Source: Anisus vortex (lineage: Eukaryota; Mollusca; Gastropoda; Planorbidae). From it: 64,000 nt of DNA. The stretch spans positions 27,231,441 to 27,295,440 of the forward strand of contig OX421506.1 in NCBI GenBank assembly GCA_949126835.1. Reading direction: 5' to 3'. Positions 43,605 through 55,994 of the stretch are shown one piece after another. The notes below the pieces were generated by a model. The model did no database searches. It had not been told where the DNA came from and saw only the letters and a list, made by a program, of their open reading frames with translations. The translations under genes were made by a program, and so were the position numbers. Positions within the stretch are counted from its first letter, which is position 1. Every line of letters starts with the position of its first letter.

Positions 43605-43812
43605 GTTGATGAAGTACACATCCATCAGCAAAATACTTGTTTAAAACTATTTTAAAATGTTATTGTCGTTTCGTGCCTCCATCGGCCGAAACCGTGTTTA
43701 AAACTATTTTAGAGTGTTATTGTCGTTTCGTTTTTGTGAGCGCGCTGAGCATGCTTGCATTAGCATGGAGTGAGGCGCGATATAAATGACCAATTATTAT
43801 TATTATTATTTC
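43605..43812 (+). repeat. 3' UTR and (ATT)n tail of the L2-type LINE
   Basis: A 50-base direct duplication (GTTTAAAACTATTTTA...TGTTATTGTCGTTTCG, twice) is followed by GAGGCGCGATATAAATGACC and (ATT)n. The GCGC-TATATAAAT ending is shared with small fragments at 2604-2680, 39020-39058 and 50955-51000. Confidence 0.85.
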
Positions 43813-44800
43813 CTTTTTTTCCACTTCCCTCAGAAGCAAATGTTATGTATAGACCCTATACGTCCGTCCGACATAGATTTAAAATAATTTTCAGAGATTT
43901 CCCTTTTTCTGACGTCACAAGTGTAGAAATCTCCACATTGAACTTGTCTAGGTCGGAGGTAGAAAAAAAGTGTGTTTATAGAAATGACCAGACAGACCGG
44001 AAGGAGTTAATTTCTTCTCTTTAACTATTCCAAATCAAATGGCGATGGTACACTAATGTTTGGTAAGAAACTAAAAAATACAAATGTCTGAATTTGTGTG
44101 TTTACAAGTGTCGTATTGTTGATTTGTCAGTAACTTTATTATTAAAACATTTTCTTTGAATAATCGTGTAGCTTGCGGTATTCTTATTAATAAATCCTAC
44201 ATTAACGATTAGGCTACATATAAATTCACAAAAGTTAAAAAAAAAACTAAACCAAAGGCCCTAAGCACCAAAATTTAAAAAAATATCGATTTACTTACTT
44301 GATTATTTTTTTTTTACTAAGTCAATAAAAACAAAATAATTAATACCAAATTCAACCTACCTCTCTGAACTAGGGCAAGACATGTCGAATAGATTTTTTT
44401 AGAAACCTGAATACAAAGGTGAAAAATGCCAATTATTTATAGATTCCAACACACGGAGAAAAAAAACAACGTATCCTTAAGTCACTACACGGAACATCAA
44501 CTGCGGTTGGGCGTTAGTGTACAAAACAATGGGAGAGAGAGGGGGCTGAAACAATGTACAATATAAACTGAGCGAAGGTTTTTTTTATTCAGACACTTTA
44601 TCCGATTCTTACAGTATAGTACTGTAATCTATATGATCCCCCCTCCCCCATCTCAATGTCCGCTATACGAAATAGTGGGTATCATCCTCTCTCCCTAACC
44701 AACAACAACACAAAAAATAGGTGGGGGGTGGGGGGGTGAAATATTTGTGAGTTGACGTACCTTGTTGCGACGAAGTTAGATTGACACTAACACAGAATTA
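43813..44800. other. Intergenic, nothing recognised
   Basis: AT-rich with A and T runs, plus G-rich patches near 44722-44738. No gene supported. Confidence 0.5.
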
Positions 44801-44816
44801 CATTGGCATACATGAC

Positions 44817-45420
44817 ATACACAGACACACAAATATATACACATATACACACAGACACACACAGACATACACAGACATACACAGACATACACAGACACAC
44901 ACAGACATACACAGATATATACAGACACACACAGACATACACAGACACACACAGACATACACAGACATACACAGACATGCACATATATATACAGACACAC
45001 ACAGACATACACAGACACACACAGACATACACAGACACACACAGACATACACAGACACACACAGACATACACAGACATACACAGACACACACAGACATAC
45101 ACAGATATATACAGACACACACAGACATACACAGACACACACAGACATACACAGACACACACAGACATACACAGATATATACAGACACACACAGACACAC
45201 ACAGACATACACAGACATACACAGACATACACAGACACACACAGACATACACAAATATATACAGACACACACAGACATACACAGACACACACAGACATAC
45301 ACAGATATATACAGACACACACAGACATACACAGACATACACAGACATACACAGACACACACAGACATACACAGACACACACAGACATACACAGACATAC
45401 ATAGGCATACGCAGACACCC
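44817..45420. repeat. 10-bp ACAGACAYAC minisatellite, about 60 units
   Basis: Units alternate among ACAGACATAC, ACAGACACAC and ACAGATATAT, often in the 20- to 30-base order ACAGACACAC-ACAGACATAC. Three overlapping 200-codon frames per strand (THRHTQ or VCVCLCVSV cycles) are readings of the repeat. Confidence 0.98.
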
Positions 45421-45429
45421 AAAAACACA

Positions 45430-47435
45430 TACAAACATTTTAGATGTCTCCGTTTAAAATATCAGGGCGGTGGTACAGAATATTATGAATGCATTTTATA
45501 AGACTTAAACCAAGTTAAACCTAACAATCTCCGTGTCTTTGATATTATTTAAAAAAAACATCAGCTCACAATCAAAAGAAAGGGGGCGTGACTTAAAAAT
45601 TACGTCAAACAATATAATACGGAAGTGATGGTATTTGACAACAACGAACGAAATAAATCTAGTGCTATGACACGGTTTATTAAAAGGATAAATACGTCAC
45701 TTTTACATATTATATTTCTGTTTATAAGGTTATGTATATAGACCTAGTTAAAAGTAATATGAAATAATGAATAGTCTTAATTAAAAGTGGTTAGCAGATT
45801 ATAACAGTTCAAACCAATGTAAACAAAGTGCTTATTTCCCCTGTATTATTAAACGGTTGCTTTCAGCATACAAACGTGCTATCAAAAGCTTTTCTAGGGG
45901 CGAAGATGTGAGGATTGAACTTTTTCTTTAACATACATTTATTAATGTGTGACCTGGAAAGGGGGGGGGGGATGTGCTTGAAAGTTTGACAGCAGTTGTC
46001 AGGTGGGCGGGACATGTGGGGGGGGGGGTAAAAGTAAGGGGATGGTTGGACACACTTTCACTAACAATGGAGTTACAGTGCCCCACTTTACCCGTCTATC
46101 TAACTGCACGTATGGTTGTCCAACATAGTGGCACTGTGCCCAGAAATTAGTGGGCCACTTCAGCTCCACTGGCCATTAACAATCTGAGTAAAAGATCATA
46201 ATATCTGGATCTAGTTTCGTCTGGACAGTAAAAAAGATATTTCCCCTTCTTACACATGTATATTGACTATACAACATTATCCGATGCTAATAATAACATT
46301 ATAGTGTTGAATAAGTTGATTTATTTAAGTTATCTGAGTGTGTTAAACTGATTATCGTGGTTGAGTTTATAATATATATATAGAGAGAGATAGACATACA
46401 TAGATAGATAATGTGATAGATCAATGGTTAAATATATAAATATATAGGCCCAGATGTATATATATGACCGAATGGATACAGTTTATCAAACACCTTTCTT
46501 GGAAATATTGTTACTATGCATTATTATCTTTCTCCTAAGAAACGTATTTAGAGCATGCCTGCTCTCAGCCGTCATCACTCTCTCGATATAATTTGGATAC
46601 CTAGGACTTCCAAGTCCATAGTCTTTAGTCCCCGCCCACCTGCCCCATCAGTAGTGCCGACAGTGACACGACACTTCATGTCATAATGTTTGGGGAGTGT
46701 CAGAAATAATATTATTATGTTTGTTCAAACCGTCTACTTCCTAATTAGTCCATTGGAATGAAACCATTAGTTCGCTGTAGTTCTTTGTTACGTGTGTAGT
46801 GTATAGCCTTTATTTCCCATTAGATTAAACATACATATTTTACCTTTATCTATCTCGTCAGACTTTGCCGATCTCTTAACGATCGCCTCGGCGAGTAGCG
46901 AATCGGATCAAAACCAACCAACCCAAAATGGTTGAGATACTAAAGGAAACCTTTTTAAACGAAACGTAAGAAATTTTGTTAAGAATAAACTCAATGTATA
47001 AGAAACAACAACATGGTTTATAATAGTTTATCGTCACATTATCGTTTGTGTCATTAGGTTCTTTGGCCCAGCCCACATAGGAATGATTTTTAAATATAGA
47101 ATCATTATAAAAATGGGTTCGCCAACTTTTCTCATAAAGAAAGAACTTTTAACAATGTACTGACTTCAGAAAGAGACAAAAAATATGTTACTGTCTACGA
47201 AAAAATCCATCGCATATGCCTTCGTCTATTCTAAAATTTTGATTAAGAGTTTTCAAGTACGTTATGTTGTTGGGTTCAGTTGTTGTTTTTTCTGACTAGT
47301 TCAGTTAACCCATTGCGATAATATCATCGTTAGCCTATGTGTGAGTTGACTTGTGCATTCCGTTTCCCTTCTAAGCAATGACATGTTTATTAGTTATCTC
47401 ATGTTCTTGAGCCACATTATGCTAACTTAACATTT
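45430..47435. other. Intergenic, no gene seen
   Basis: Long AT-rich stretch with G runs at 45960-45971 and 46018-46028 and a (TA)/(GA) patch at 46372-46392. No supported coding exon. Confidence 0.5.
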
Positions 47436-47439
47436 TGTT

Positions 47440-47965
47440 ACCGTTTCACTTATCATATGTTTATCAAAATAACTTATCATATAGTTATCATATAACTTAT
47501 CATATCACTTATCATATAGTATTCATATCATGATAGGACCATAGTAATCATATCACTTATCATATCACTTATATCAATTATCATATAACTTATCATATAG
47601 TAATCATATCTCTTATCATACAGCTATCATTATCGTATCCCTTATCATATAGTTGTCATATAAATTATCATATTACTTATCATAGAGTTATCATATCACT
47701 TATCATATCGTTATCATATCTCTTATCATAGAGCTATAATATCACTTATCATATCGTTATCATATCACTTATCATATAGTTATCATATCACTTATCATAT
47801 AGTTATCATATCACTTATCATATAGTATTATAGTTATCATATCACTTATCATATAGTAATCATATCAATCAATTATCATATTGGTCTAGTAATCATATCA
47901 CTATTACTTATCATAGAGCTACCATAACTACACTTATCATATAGCTATCATACCAATTATAATTT
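47440..47965. repeat. Degenerate TTATCATATA array
   Basis: Variants of CACTTATCATATAGTTATCATAT recur more than twenty times, with an uneven spacing of about 11 to 24 bases. The array is old and strongly diverged. Confidence 0.9.
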
Positions 47966-48705
47966 TCGTTAAAGCTCATAAAGTCTTTATAACTGCAGTG
48001 CTTTCCTAGACGTTTTGACTCAGAGTTGTATCTAACATGGTATATGCATAGGGGAAAACTTCACATGTATCAACATTGTTCCTAACAATACTAATACACA
48101 AGCTAAGCGCTATTCTACTTGGTAAAAAATGAAGACAAAAAAAAAATGTTTACCTTAGAAAAATACTCCACAGTAGGCCTAGGCCTATATAACTGGCTAT
48201 AACTATAACTTTGAAAAGACTCAAGACTGCAAAATTTCAAACAGTCGAACAAACACACACACACATGACCAACACGCGTGCAAATTTGGTTGGGGACAAA
48301 TTCTACTGTTCAGCTGGTTATAAAAACAAAAACAAAAAAAAACACCATTATATATATAAACACATTTTGGTCGTCTGTGTTGACACAGAAATGTTTTAGT
48401 ATCGTTACAGGTCATCCTCGCTTTATATCTAATCGATTCTTTCATATTCGGTAGTCGAACAAACTATTGAAAATCGTTAACGTATCGTAACTTAACGTAA
48501 GTCAAACTCGTATTCTTTTACATTATCATATATTTTGTATGTATATAGCATTTATATAAAGGTAACAGCTTTTATTAAACATTTATTTGTAATCACAACT
48601 ATTATACCTTAAATACAACCCAATTACAGTCTCTTGCCATACACAGATAATATAAGGACAAAAAAACTTTCATTATCCCTTATGCGAGAACAAATGCATA
48701 TAAGT
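47966..48705. other. Intergenic, nothing recognised
   Basis: AT-rich with a short (CA)n at 48253-48266. Confidence 0.5.
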
Positions 48706-48710
48706 ACTCT

Positions 48711-48908
48711 TACTTCCCGAGTGGCACCCGGGCATGGAATGGGTCGCCTGAATAAACCATGGAAACCATTTAAACCATTCTCATTTAAAACCTTAATAAA
48801 GATGAAAGACTAGACTCGGACCACGGATGAGTGTAGGAAGCAGTAATATTTTTTTTATAGAAGGAGCGTCTGTAATATATAAGATAAGATAAGATAAAAT
48901 ATGTTTCT
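48711..48908 (+). pseudogene. LINE 3' end with coding remnant and (GATAA)n tail
   Basis: ACTTCCCGAGTGGCACCCGG then GCATGGAATGGGTCGCCTGA encodes YFPSGTRAWNGSPE-like residues, the typical end of a Jockey/CR1-type ORF2 (AWNxLPE). The 3' UTR GCAGTAATATTTTTTTTATA, GAAGGAGCGTCTGTAATATA ends in (AGATA)n. Related copies are at 28824-28968 and 58729-58912. Confidence 0.75.
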
Positions 48909-50145
48909 ATTACATGATCTCTTAATATTACAAACTAAAAATATAAGACTGACAGATAATTTTCATAAAATACTGAACACCAAGGTATCCCGCCTATGGG
49001 AAAATTGGTAATATCGTTATGCATGTCCGGTATTAAACATTTTTTTAGCCTAATTTTTTTTTACCTAGCAGTGTGCTGAAATAATGGACAGTCCGGTACA
49101 TAACTGAAACACCTGCGACATCCTTACCCTTGTATTCTTGCTGCATTCTCTCGCTCTGTCCCACCTGCATTCATGGCCCACATAAAACGATTACCCTACG
49201 GCGTAGAATAGAACGAGAGAAGACTAAGACATGTTGTATTGATTTTTATCTTCTTTTATCGCCATTAAAGGCTTAATGTGTCCCTTTATAAGGGATTTAA
49301 ACCAATCCATTTGTCATTATGCTGAAAGCCTTGTAAGTAAAATGTTTCATTACATTAGATTCTAACTATATTTAGATCTGAACTTTGGACTTGCGCAAAG
49401 TTTAAAAGAAAAAAAAAATATTTTGTTTATGAAGATCGCCGTTTCCCCAAGTATTTTATGTTCAAGACCATGTAATTTGTATGCTTTTACTTTGCGGCCA
49501 ATATCACAGTCCTGTTATTATCGCACAATACTAGCTAAAAAGTAATTTAATTATTATTATTACGGATAGGAATTTCCCAAACAATTTTCAAGACTGATAT
49601 AATCGAGGACTTTAGCTAAAATTAAATATTTTTAGTATATTGTGTAAGATAGATAAGGTGACTGTGTGCATTTGTTTATTCTTCAATGCTGACTCTCTGA
49701 TTGTTCTTTAACAATTCTAAGTGCCACAAAATCCCTATCCAGTGTCATCCCCATGCTCCTCAAGCATCTGATTGGTCTGTAATTGTCTTTCTGTTGGGAA
49801 TATTTTCATTTTTTTTTAAAGGATTGGCATGATAATTACTTCTTTCCAGGGCAGATGTCTACAATTCCTTTTACAGCTGTAAGAGTTTTTTTTCTGGCGG
49901 CTGGACCTAGATGTTTCGTTACCTTTATGCAACTGCGATACTTTTCTATGAGATTTTTTTTTTCAAAGTTATCTTTGGCACCATTTCGCTTTTCTAATAT
50001 GAATTCAGCTGTCATTATTGGATTTTGCTTTGTCTGTTTCCTGAGCGTGGCTTACAGTTGAATGTCCACTTCTTTGCGTCGTGTTTGTAGTAATTTATTG
50101 TGATCTCTGTTTTGGAAAAGGTCGCTTGCTTGCTCCTTGCTTAAT
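48909..50145. other. Intergenic, no gene supported
   Basis: An open frame of 92 codons at 49783-50061 lacks recognisable motifs and is T-rich. Confidence 0.45.
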
Positions 50146-50149
50146 TCCT

Positions 50150-50945
50150 TTGGTTCCTTGTAAAACATAGGGCCTCCGCAACAGCTCTCCAGCGCACTCG
50201 ATTCTTGGCAGCCTTTTTTAGTTCACCCCATGACAGGTTGCAGCTTGCCATTTCCTCCTCGCAGGAGCGTCTCTAGGTGGTCTTCGGGCGACCAACCCGT
50301 CTTTTTCCCTGGGGGTTCCACTGCAGAGCCTGTCGCGTGATGTCTTGTGGGGGCTTCCGTAAGGTGTGCCCAATCCACCACCACTTTCTCCTGGCGATCT
50401 GCTGTTCGAGGGGATCCTGATTTGTTTGTCGCCACAAGTCGGTGTTCTTTACTTTTTCTGTTCACCGAATCTTTAATATGTTGCGGAGGCAGCCATTAAC
50501 AAAGGTTTGAAGCTTATTGCTCAGAGTGTTGGTGACTCTCCAGGTCTCTGATCCGTAGAGAAGCACTGCCTTTTCATTGGTGTTGAAAATTCGCAGTTTG
50601 TTTCGGATAGACAGGGCTGTTGACCTCCAGACTGGTCTCAGGGTGATGAAGGCATGTCTCGCTTTCCCTATTCTGGCTTTGATGTCTTCGTCCGAGCCAC
50701 CTGTTGCTGAGACTATTCTGCCCAGGTATGTGAAAGAGGTGACTTCTTTCAACTCAGTGTCTCCAACCTTAATTGGTTTCTCTTGTTTCTTAAAGAGGGT
50801 CATCGTTTCTGTCTTCTTTAAGTTGATCTGCAGTCCGTTCTTGGATGCTTCTTGGGCCAGGTTATCTGTTTTTTGTTGCATGTTCCGACATTTTTCAAGT
50901 GCAGGTATTCCTCTATTGACTGTAGTAGCATGTTCATTAACTAAG
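50150..50945 (-). pseudogene. Non-LTR retrotransposon ORF2 C-terminal half (RTE-like)
   Basis: On the minus strand the frame reads QQKTDNLAQEASKNGLQINL, KKTETMTL, VTSFTYLGRIVSATGGSDED, IKARIGKARHAFITL, VLLYGSETWRVTN and FVNGCLRNILKIR. After a frameshift near 50460 it continues [33 protein letters not shown] and LKKAAKNRVRWRAV, ending near 50150. Domain order is normal for the C-terminal half; the endonuclease and RT palm are missing. Confidence 0.88.
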
Positions 50946-51462
50946 AGCTGATAATTATAAGAATAACTCTTATATAGCGCATATCCCGTTGATGACAGTT
51001 CTATGCGCTGACAATAGTTACAGAGTACAAACAACAAGGAACAGACGATAATGTATACATGTACAGATGAATACTGCTTCTAGAATAGGTAAGTCTTCAG
51101 GTGTCGAAGCTAGGGCTTTGGCGTAGCTGTAGTGAGAGAGGATTCCAGGGCCCGAGTAGGAGAATGCACGCTGGCCAGCGGACACTAGCTTCACACGAGG
51201 GATCCGAAGAGTCAGTGCGTCAGAAGCCGAGCGAAGTCGACGGGATTGGGTGTAGAGTTCGACACAGGGGCGAAGGTAATCCGGGGCAGAGTCATTCAGG
51301 CACTTGTAGCAGGGAGAAGCCAGCTTGTAGGAGATCTGGTAGTTAATGGGTAGACAGTGCAGAGATCAGAGCAGAGAATATGAGTTGACTTCTTCTTCAT
51401 GAGGACTATTCAGGCAGCACAGTTCTGGACTCGTTTGAGGGCCCTGAAGGTTGTAATTCATG
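50946..51462 (-). pseudogene. L2-type LINE 3' end
   Basis: The minus strand encodes LKRVQNCAA*IVL, LHCLPINYQISYKLASPCYK, CLNDSAPDYLRP, RRLRSASDALTLRIPRVKLV and AGQRAFSYSGPGI, the conserved L2 C terminus, with a few stops. The 3' UTR carries GCGCATAGAACTGTCATCAA and GGGATATGCGCTATATAAG. It abuts the RTE-like remnant in the same orientation. Confidence 0.85.
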
Positions 51463-51464
51463 TA

Positions 51465-53505
51465 GATCTAGCATCAAAAGATGGATTTGTAGTAACTCGA
51501 AGTTTAGGATGCCTTCGTGAATGGGGATTACTAAAATACTATGATGGAGTCAAAGACAAAGCAAGTATATATTTCCAGCCTAGTTTTCCAAGTTGGATTT
51601 CTAGTCACTCACTTGTGAGCCTGCCATCCTAAAAGGGAAATAAAAATGCTATGATGGTGCAAACATTAGCAAGTGAATCTTACCTTAAAAAGTTAGAATT
51701 TTAGACACTTATTACTAATGTGCCTGCCATCAGAAAATAATGTTATACTATTATGATGGAGTCAAACACAAAGCGAGTTCTCCTATCCAACCTAGTTCTC
51801 TAAGTTGGATCTCACTTGTGAGGCTGCCATCCAAAAAGGGAAAAAAGTCCTATGATGGTGCAGACATTAGCAAGTGAATCTGACCTTGAAAAGGTAGAAT
51901 TTTAGACAACTATACTAATGAGCCTGCCATCAGATAAGAATACTATACAACTACAACTATAATGGAGACTAACACAAAGCAAGTGAATTTTTTTAACTTT
52001 GTTCTGTAAATTGGATTTCAAATCACTCACTTGTGAGCCTGCCATCAAAAACAATACTCTACTACTATGATGGAGTCAAACACAAAGTGAGTTCACATAT
52101 GCAACCTAGTTCTCTAAGTTGGATCTATCTCACTTGTGAGCCTGCCATCAAGAAAGGGAAATAAAAATGCTATGATGGTGCAAACATTAGCAAGTGAATC
52201 TGACCTTAAAAAGGTAGAATTTTAGACACTCAATACTAATGAGCCTGCCATCAGAAAATTATACTATACTACTACGATGGAGTCAAACACAAAGTGAGTT
52301 CACATATGCAACCTAGTTCTCTAAGTTGGATCTATCTCACTTGTGAGCCTGCCATCAAGAAAGGGAAATAAAAATGCTATGATGGTGCAAACATTAGCAA
52401 GTGAATCTGACCTTGAAAAGGTAGAATTTTAGACACTCAATGCTAATGAGCCTGCCATCAGAAAATAATACTATATATACTATTATGTGATGGAGTCAAA
52501 CACAAAGTGAGTTCACATATGCAACCTAGTTCTCTAAGTTGGATCTATCTCACTTGTGAGCCTGTCATCAAGAAAGGGAAATAAAAATGCTATGATGGTG
52601 CAAACATTAGCAAGTGAATCTGACCTTAAAAAGGTAGAATTTTAGACACTCAATACTAATGAGCCTGCCATCAGAAAATTATACTATACTACTACGATGG
52701 AGTCAAACACAAAGTGAGTTCACATATGCAACCTAGTTCTCTAAGTTGGATCTATCTCACTTGTGAGCCTGCCATCAAGAAAGGGAAATAAAAATGCTAT
52801 GATGGTGCAAACATTAGCAAGTGAATCTGACCTTGAAAAGGTAGAATTTTAGACACTCAATGCTAATGAGCCTGCCATCAGAAAATAATACTATATATAC
52901 TATTATGTGATGGAGTCAAACACAAAGTGAGTTCACATATGCAACCTAGTTCTCTAAGTTGGATCTATCTCACTTGTGAGCCTGCCATCAAGAAAGGGAA
53001 ATAAAAATGCTATGATGGTGCAAACATTAGCAAGTGAATCTGACCTTAAAAAGGTAGAATTTTAGACACTCAATACTAATGAGCCTGCCATCAGAAAATT
53101 ATACTATACTACTACGATGGAGTCAAACACAAAGTGAGTTCACATATGCAACCTAGTTCTCTAAGTTGGATCTATCTCACTTGTGAGCCTGCCATCAAGA
53201 AAGGGAAATAAAAATGCTATGATGGTGCAAACATTAGCAAGTGAATCTGACCTTGAAAAGGTAGAATTTTAGACACTCAATGCTAATGAGCCTGCCATCA
53301 GAAAATAATATTATATATACTATTATGTGATGGAGTCAAACACAAAGTGAGTTCACATATGCAACCTAGTTCTCTAAGTTGGATCTATCTCACTTGTGAG
53401 CCTGCCATCAAGAAAGGGAAATAAAAATGCTATGATGGTGCAAACATTAGCAAGTGAATCTGACCTTAAAAAGGTAGAAATTTTAGACACTCAATGCTAA
53501 TGAGC
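51465..53505. repeat. Satellite with 420-bp dimeric higher-order repeat
   Basis: GAGTCAAACACAAA occurs at 51759, 52073, 52280, 52493, 52700, 52913, 53120 and 53333. From 52073 on the spacing is 207, 213, 207, 213, 207, 213. The two monomer types differ consistently (CCTTAAAAAGG/CAATACTAATG/TACTACTACGATGG versus CCTTGAAAAGG/CAATGCTAATG/TATTATGTGATGG). Each monomer also holds two related halves of about 104 bases, each with GAGCCTGCCATCA. Monomers at the left edge (51465-52070) are diverged. Confidence 0.97.
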
Positions 53506-53529
53506 GCTCCATCAGAAAAAAAAAGTTGG

Positions 53530-53770
53530 CAAGATAATTTCTTTAATCTTGACAAGAAGAACTTGCATCTTGACAAGAAGAACTTGCATCTTGACAAGAA
53601 GAACTTGCATCTTGACAATGTTATTTTTTCCCATCTTGACAGGATAACTTTCTCGGAACTTTACAATGTGGATTGTTTTTTAACAATCTTGACAAGATGA
53701 ATTCCTAATATCTTGACAAGCTTCATTTCTACAATCTTGACAAGATGAAATTCTCCAGTCTTGGCAAGGT
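53530..53770. repeat. 21-bp CTTGACAAGAAGAACTTGCAT repeats and decayed continuation
   Basis: Three full 21-bp copies at 53545-53615 are followed by scattered ATCTTGACA(AG) motifs at irregular spacing up to 53767. The short open frame (LHLDKKN repeats) reads the repeat. Confidence 0.9.
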
Positions 53771-55130
53771 GGGTATGTCGACAAATGAACGCTGAATTGT
53801 CGACATCTTCTAGTAGATCTGTCGCAGTAACGAAGTGTATTCAATTATCCATTACGCTCGGACCTCCTAGAAGACTTTCGAAATAAATACGCTTTTTTTT
53901 CAATTCTATCACGATGATCAAATGTACGCAATTTATTATCGCATTATTTTAACGTGTTACATTTTTTTTTCATTCTGGGTATAGGAATACCTGGTAAATG
54001 TGTGTGTGTGTGGGGTGGGGAGGGGGATTTAATTCACAATCATTTTTTTTAGGATAGGGAAGGGAAGGGATGGTGCGGTAGATTTTCTCAGTTGACATAT
54101 AATGCAAGTCTTCGAAATGTCACTCCATTAAAAGTGTTGTCTTTTTTTTTCATATCAATCAACCTCCGTATAGGGATCTATTCATGACCCTCCCCCCACC
54201 CCCACCCCCCTCTTTTCTCCTACCCGCTTTACTTTTTTTTAAACAGAACGTTACTAAATTTGCGAAAGATTTGGTGAATGCTGGTCACTGGAAATTTTAA
54301 TCCCTACCTCCTCCACACAATGTATCGCCTTCGGATATAATTATGTCTAAAGGAAACATTGCAACAGACTTATTATAAGTTTTAGAGAATAGAGCTAAAT
54401 ATTTAACTATAGCAAATTCTTAAATGTAGATTCAATAGAAATTAATGAACGATTTTTAAGTTTGATTTCGCCTTTTTTCACTTCTTAAATAGTGTTTAAT
54501 TCCTTTTAATTTAAAAAGCAAAACAAACATATTTCCTTTTTAATACAGAGAAGCAACAACACGCTTATTCGGTAACAAACTAATTAATTTTTTTAACTAC
54601 ATAAAAAATGTCAACCAACTAAAGGTTTCTTATAAAATGGTTACATTTTTAAAACAATACCGAGATACAAAATTCAGTTACATTTATAATTTAAAACGGA
54701 CATTTTGAAGCAAATCATTACGAAGTAAAAAAAACAACAACAATTTTTGTTAAGATCATTTCCTTAATTTAGATTTAGTTCTATTTCTGGTGCATTTCCG
54801 ACCGAAAGTACAGTGCTGTAGACTGGCGCAATAATTTTTCTAGGCATGGGATTTTGTCACCTATTTTACATATTCGAGTTTTAAAATATTTTTTTATTCG
54901 GAGGAAAAAGGGGTGGGGAGCAGGGTGTGCGCTATTTTATTGCAGCACATATCAAATGGGAGGTCCACTTACACGGTTTATAAAATTATAATAATGGTAA
55001 TTTTTACAGCGCTTCTATCCATGCTAAGGCACACAGCCACTTGCCAAAGAGAAAGGTCTTTTAGTTATTTTAAAAAAAATACTCTTTTGTTTCCAATTCT
55101 CTCAGTGTCTTAAACTATTGAGCCTTGCAT
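53771..55130. other. Intergenic, no gene seen
   Basis: AT-rich with a (TG)n run near 54000 and C-rich patch at 54191-54212. No coding signal. Confidence 0.5.
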
Positions 55131-55137
55131 TGCTTAA

Positions 55138-55210
55138 CCCTTCCAGTACCGACCTACTTCTATCTATGCTGCCTTCAGTTCCGCTAAATACGCGCCCGGG
55201 ACTGTAAGGG
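55138..55210 (-). mobile_element. 73-bp palindromic MITE with TTAA duplication, copy 2
   Basis: TTAA at 55134-55137 and 55211-55214 flank a 73-base insert, the reverse complement of 32515-32587 with only a few changes (for example CTAAATACGCGCCC for CTATATACGCGCCC). Same ends, same length. Confidence 0.85.
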
Positions 55211-55214
55211 TTAA

Positions 55215-55990
55215 CTCGTTTTTTTTGTATTTTTTTTAATGCCCTCGTTAGTTGATGGGTCTAATACAGTTGTTACGAAACCATAATAATAATAATCTTC
55301 TTAAATTTCTTATTAATAATTAGAAACGAATTGCGAATGCCCTGATGGAAGAATTTTCGTTATTATATTATTATTGTTCGCACAATGAACGTCCCCCTTG
55401 GTAAAATATTCAATACCGGATAGGCAGCTCCCTTCGAACATTCTAGAAGCTTAGTATCGGTTTGAAAACTTCCGTTTTAATCATCGTTAATTGGTTTAAT
55501 ATTGAGGTTTTCCCTCTTAAATTTCAATTGCGTCACTCATAGCTTAATCGATGTATCCGGAATGATCTCGATTGCGCCAAACTACTCGATACTTAACGAA
55601 TATAAAAAGCAAACCCCACGAGATTCTGTCTCTTTTTCCGAATGTATTTACTACCGTCACTATGATGCATTGTGCTCTGAACTATTGCATTTGTTTATTA
55701 GGCTACTCTATATTCACATCTGGATTATGTGATTTCTATTTTGAACTATGGATATAATATGGATAATTCCACACTTAGGCCCTATTATTGAAGCGCATGT
55801 TTAATTAATCAAGTTAATATCCTTGTGTAATACTTTCTATTGGATTATTTTGTACATATTTATATGGAGGATTTTGAACGAAAGTTTTTTTTCAAAATGA
55901 TTAAATATTCAATGTTTCTTTACCTCACGAATTATTTATTCATTTGGATTTTACACTTGTGTGGTCATTAATAACTATGAATAATTATAA
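55215..55990. other. Intergenic, nothing recognised
   Basis: AT-rich, with short open frames that lack motifs. Confidence 0.5.
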
Positions 55991-55994
55991 CTGT

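Noticed and set aside
44776..45501. Overlapping ~200-codon ORFs rich in Cys/Val or Thr/His
   Set aside because: Readings of the 10-bp ACAGACAYAC array in several frames; no start context or domain.
46050..46145. Possible inverted repeat around GGTTGGACAC / GTTGTCCAAC
   Set aside because: Pairing is short and broken; not better than expected by chance.
49783..50061. 92-codon ORF as a possible membrane protein
   Set aside because: Hydrophobicity comes from T-rich sequence; no splice sites, family motif or conserved start.
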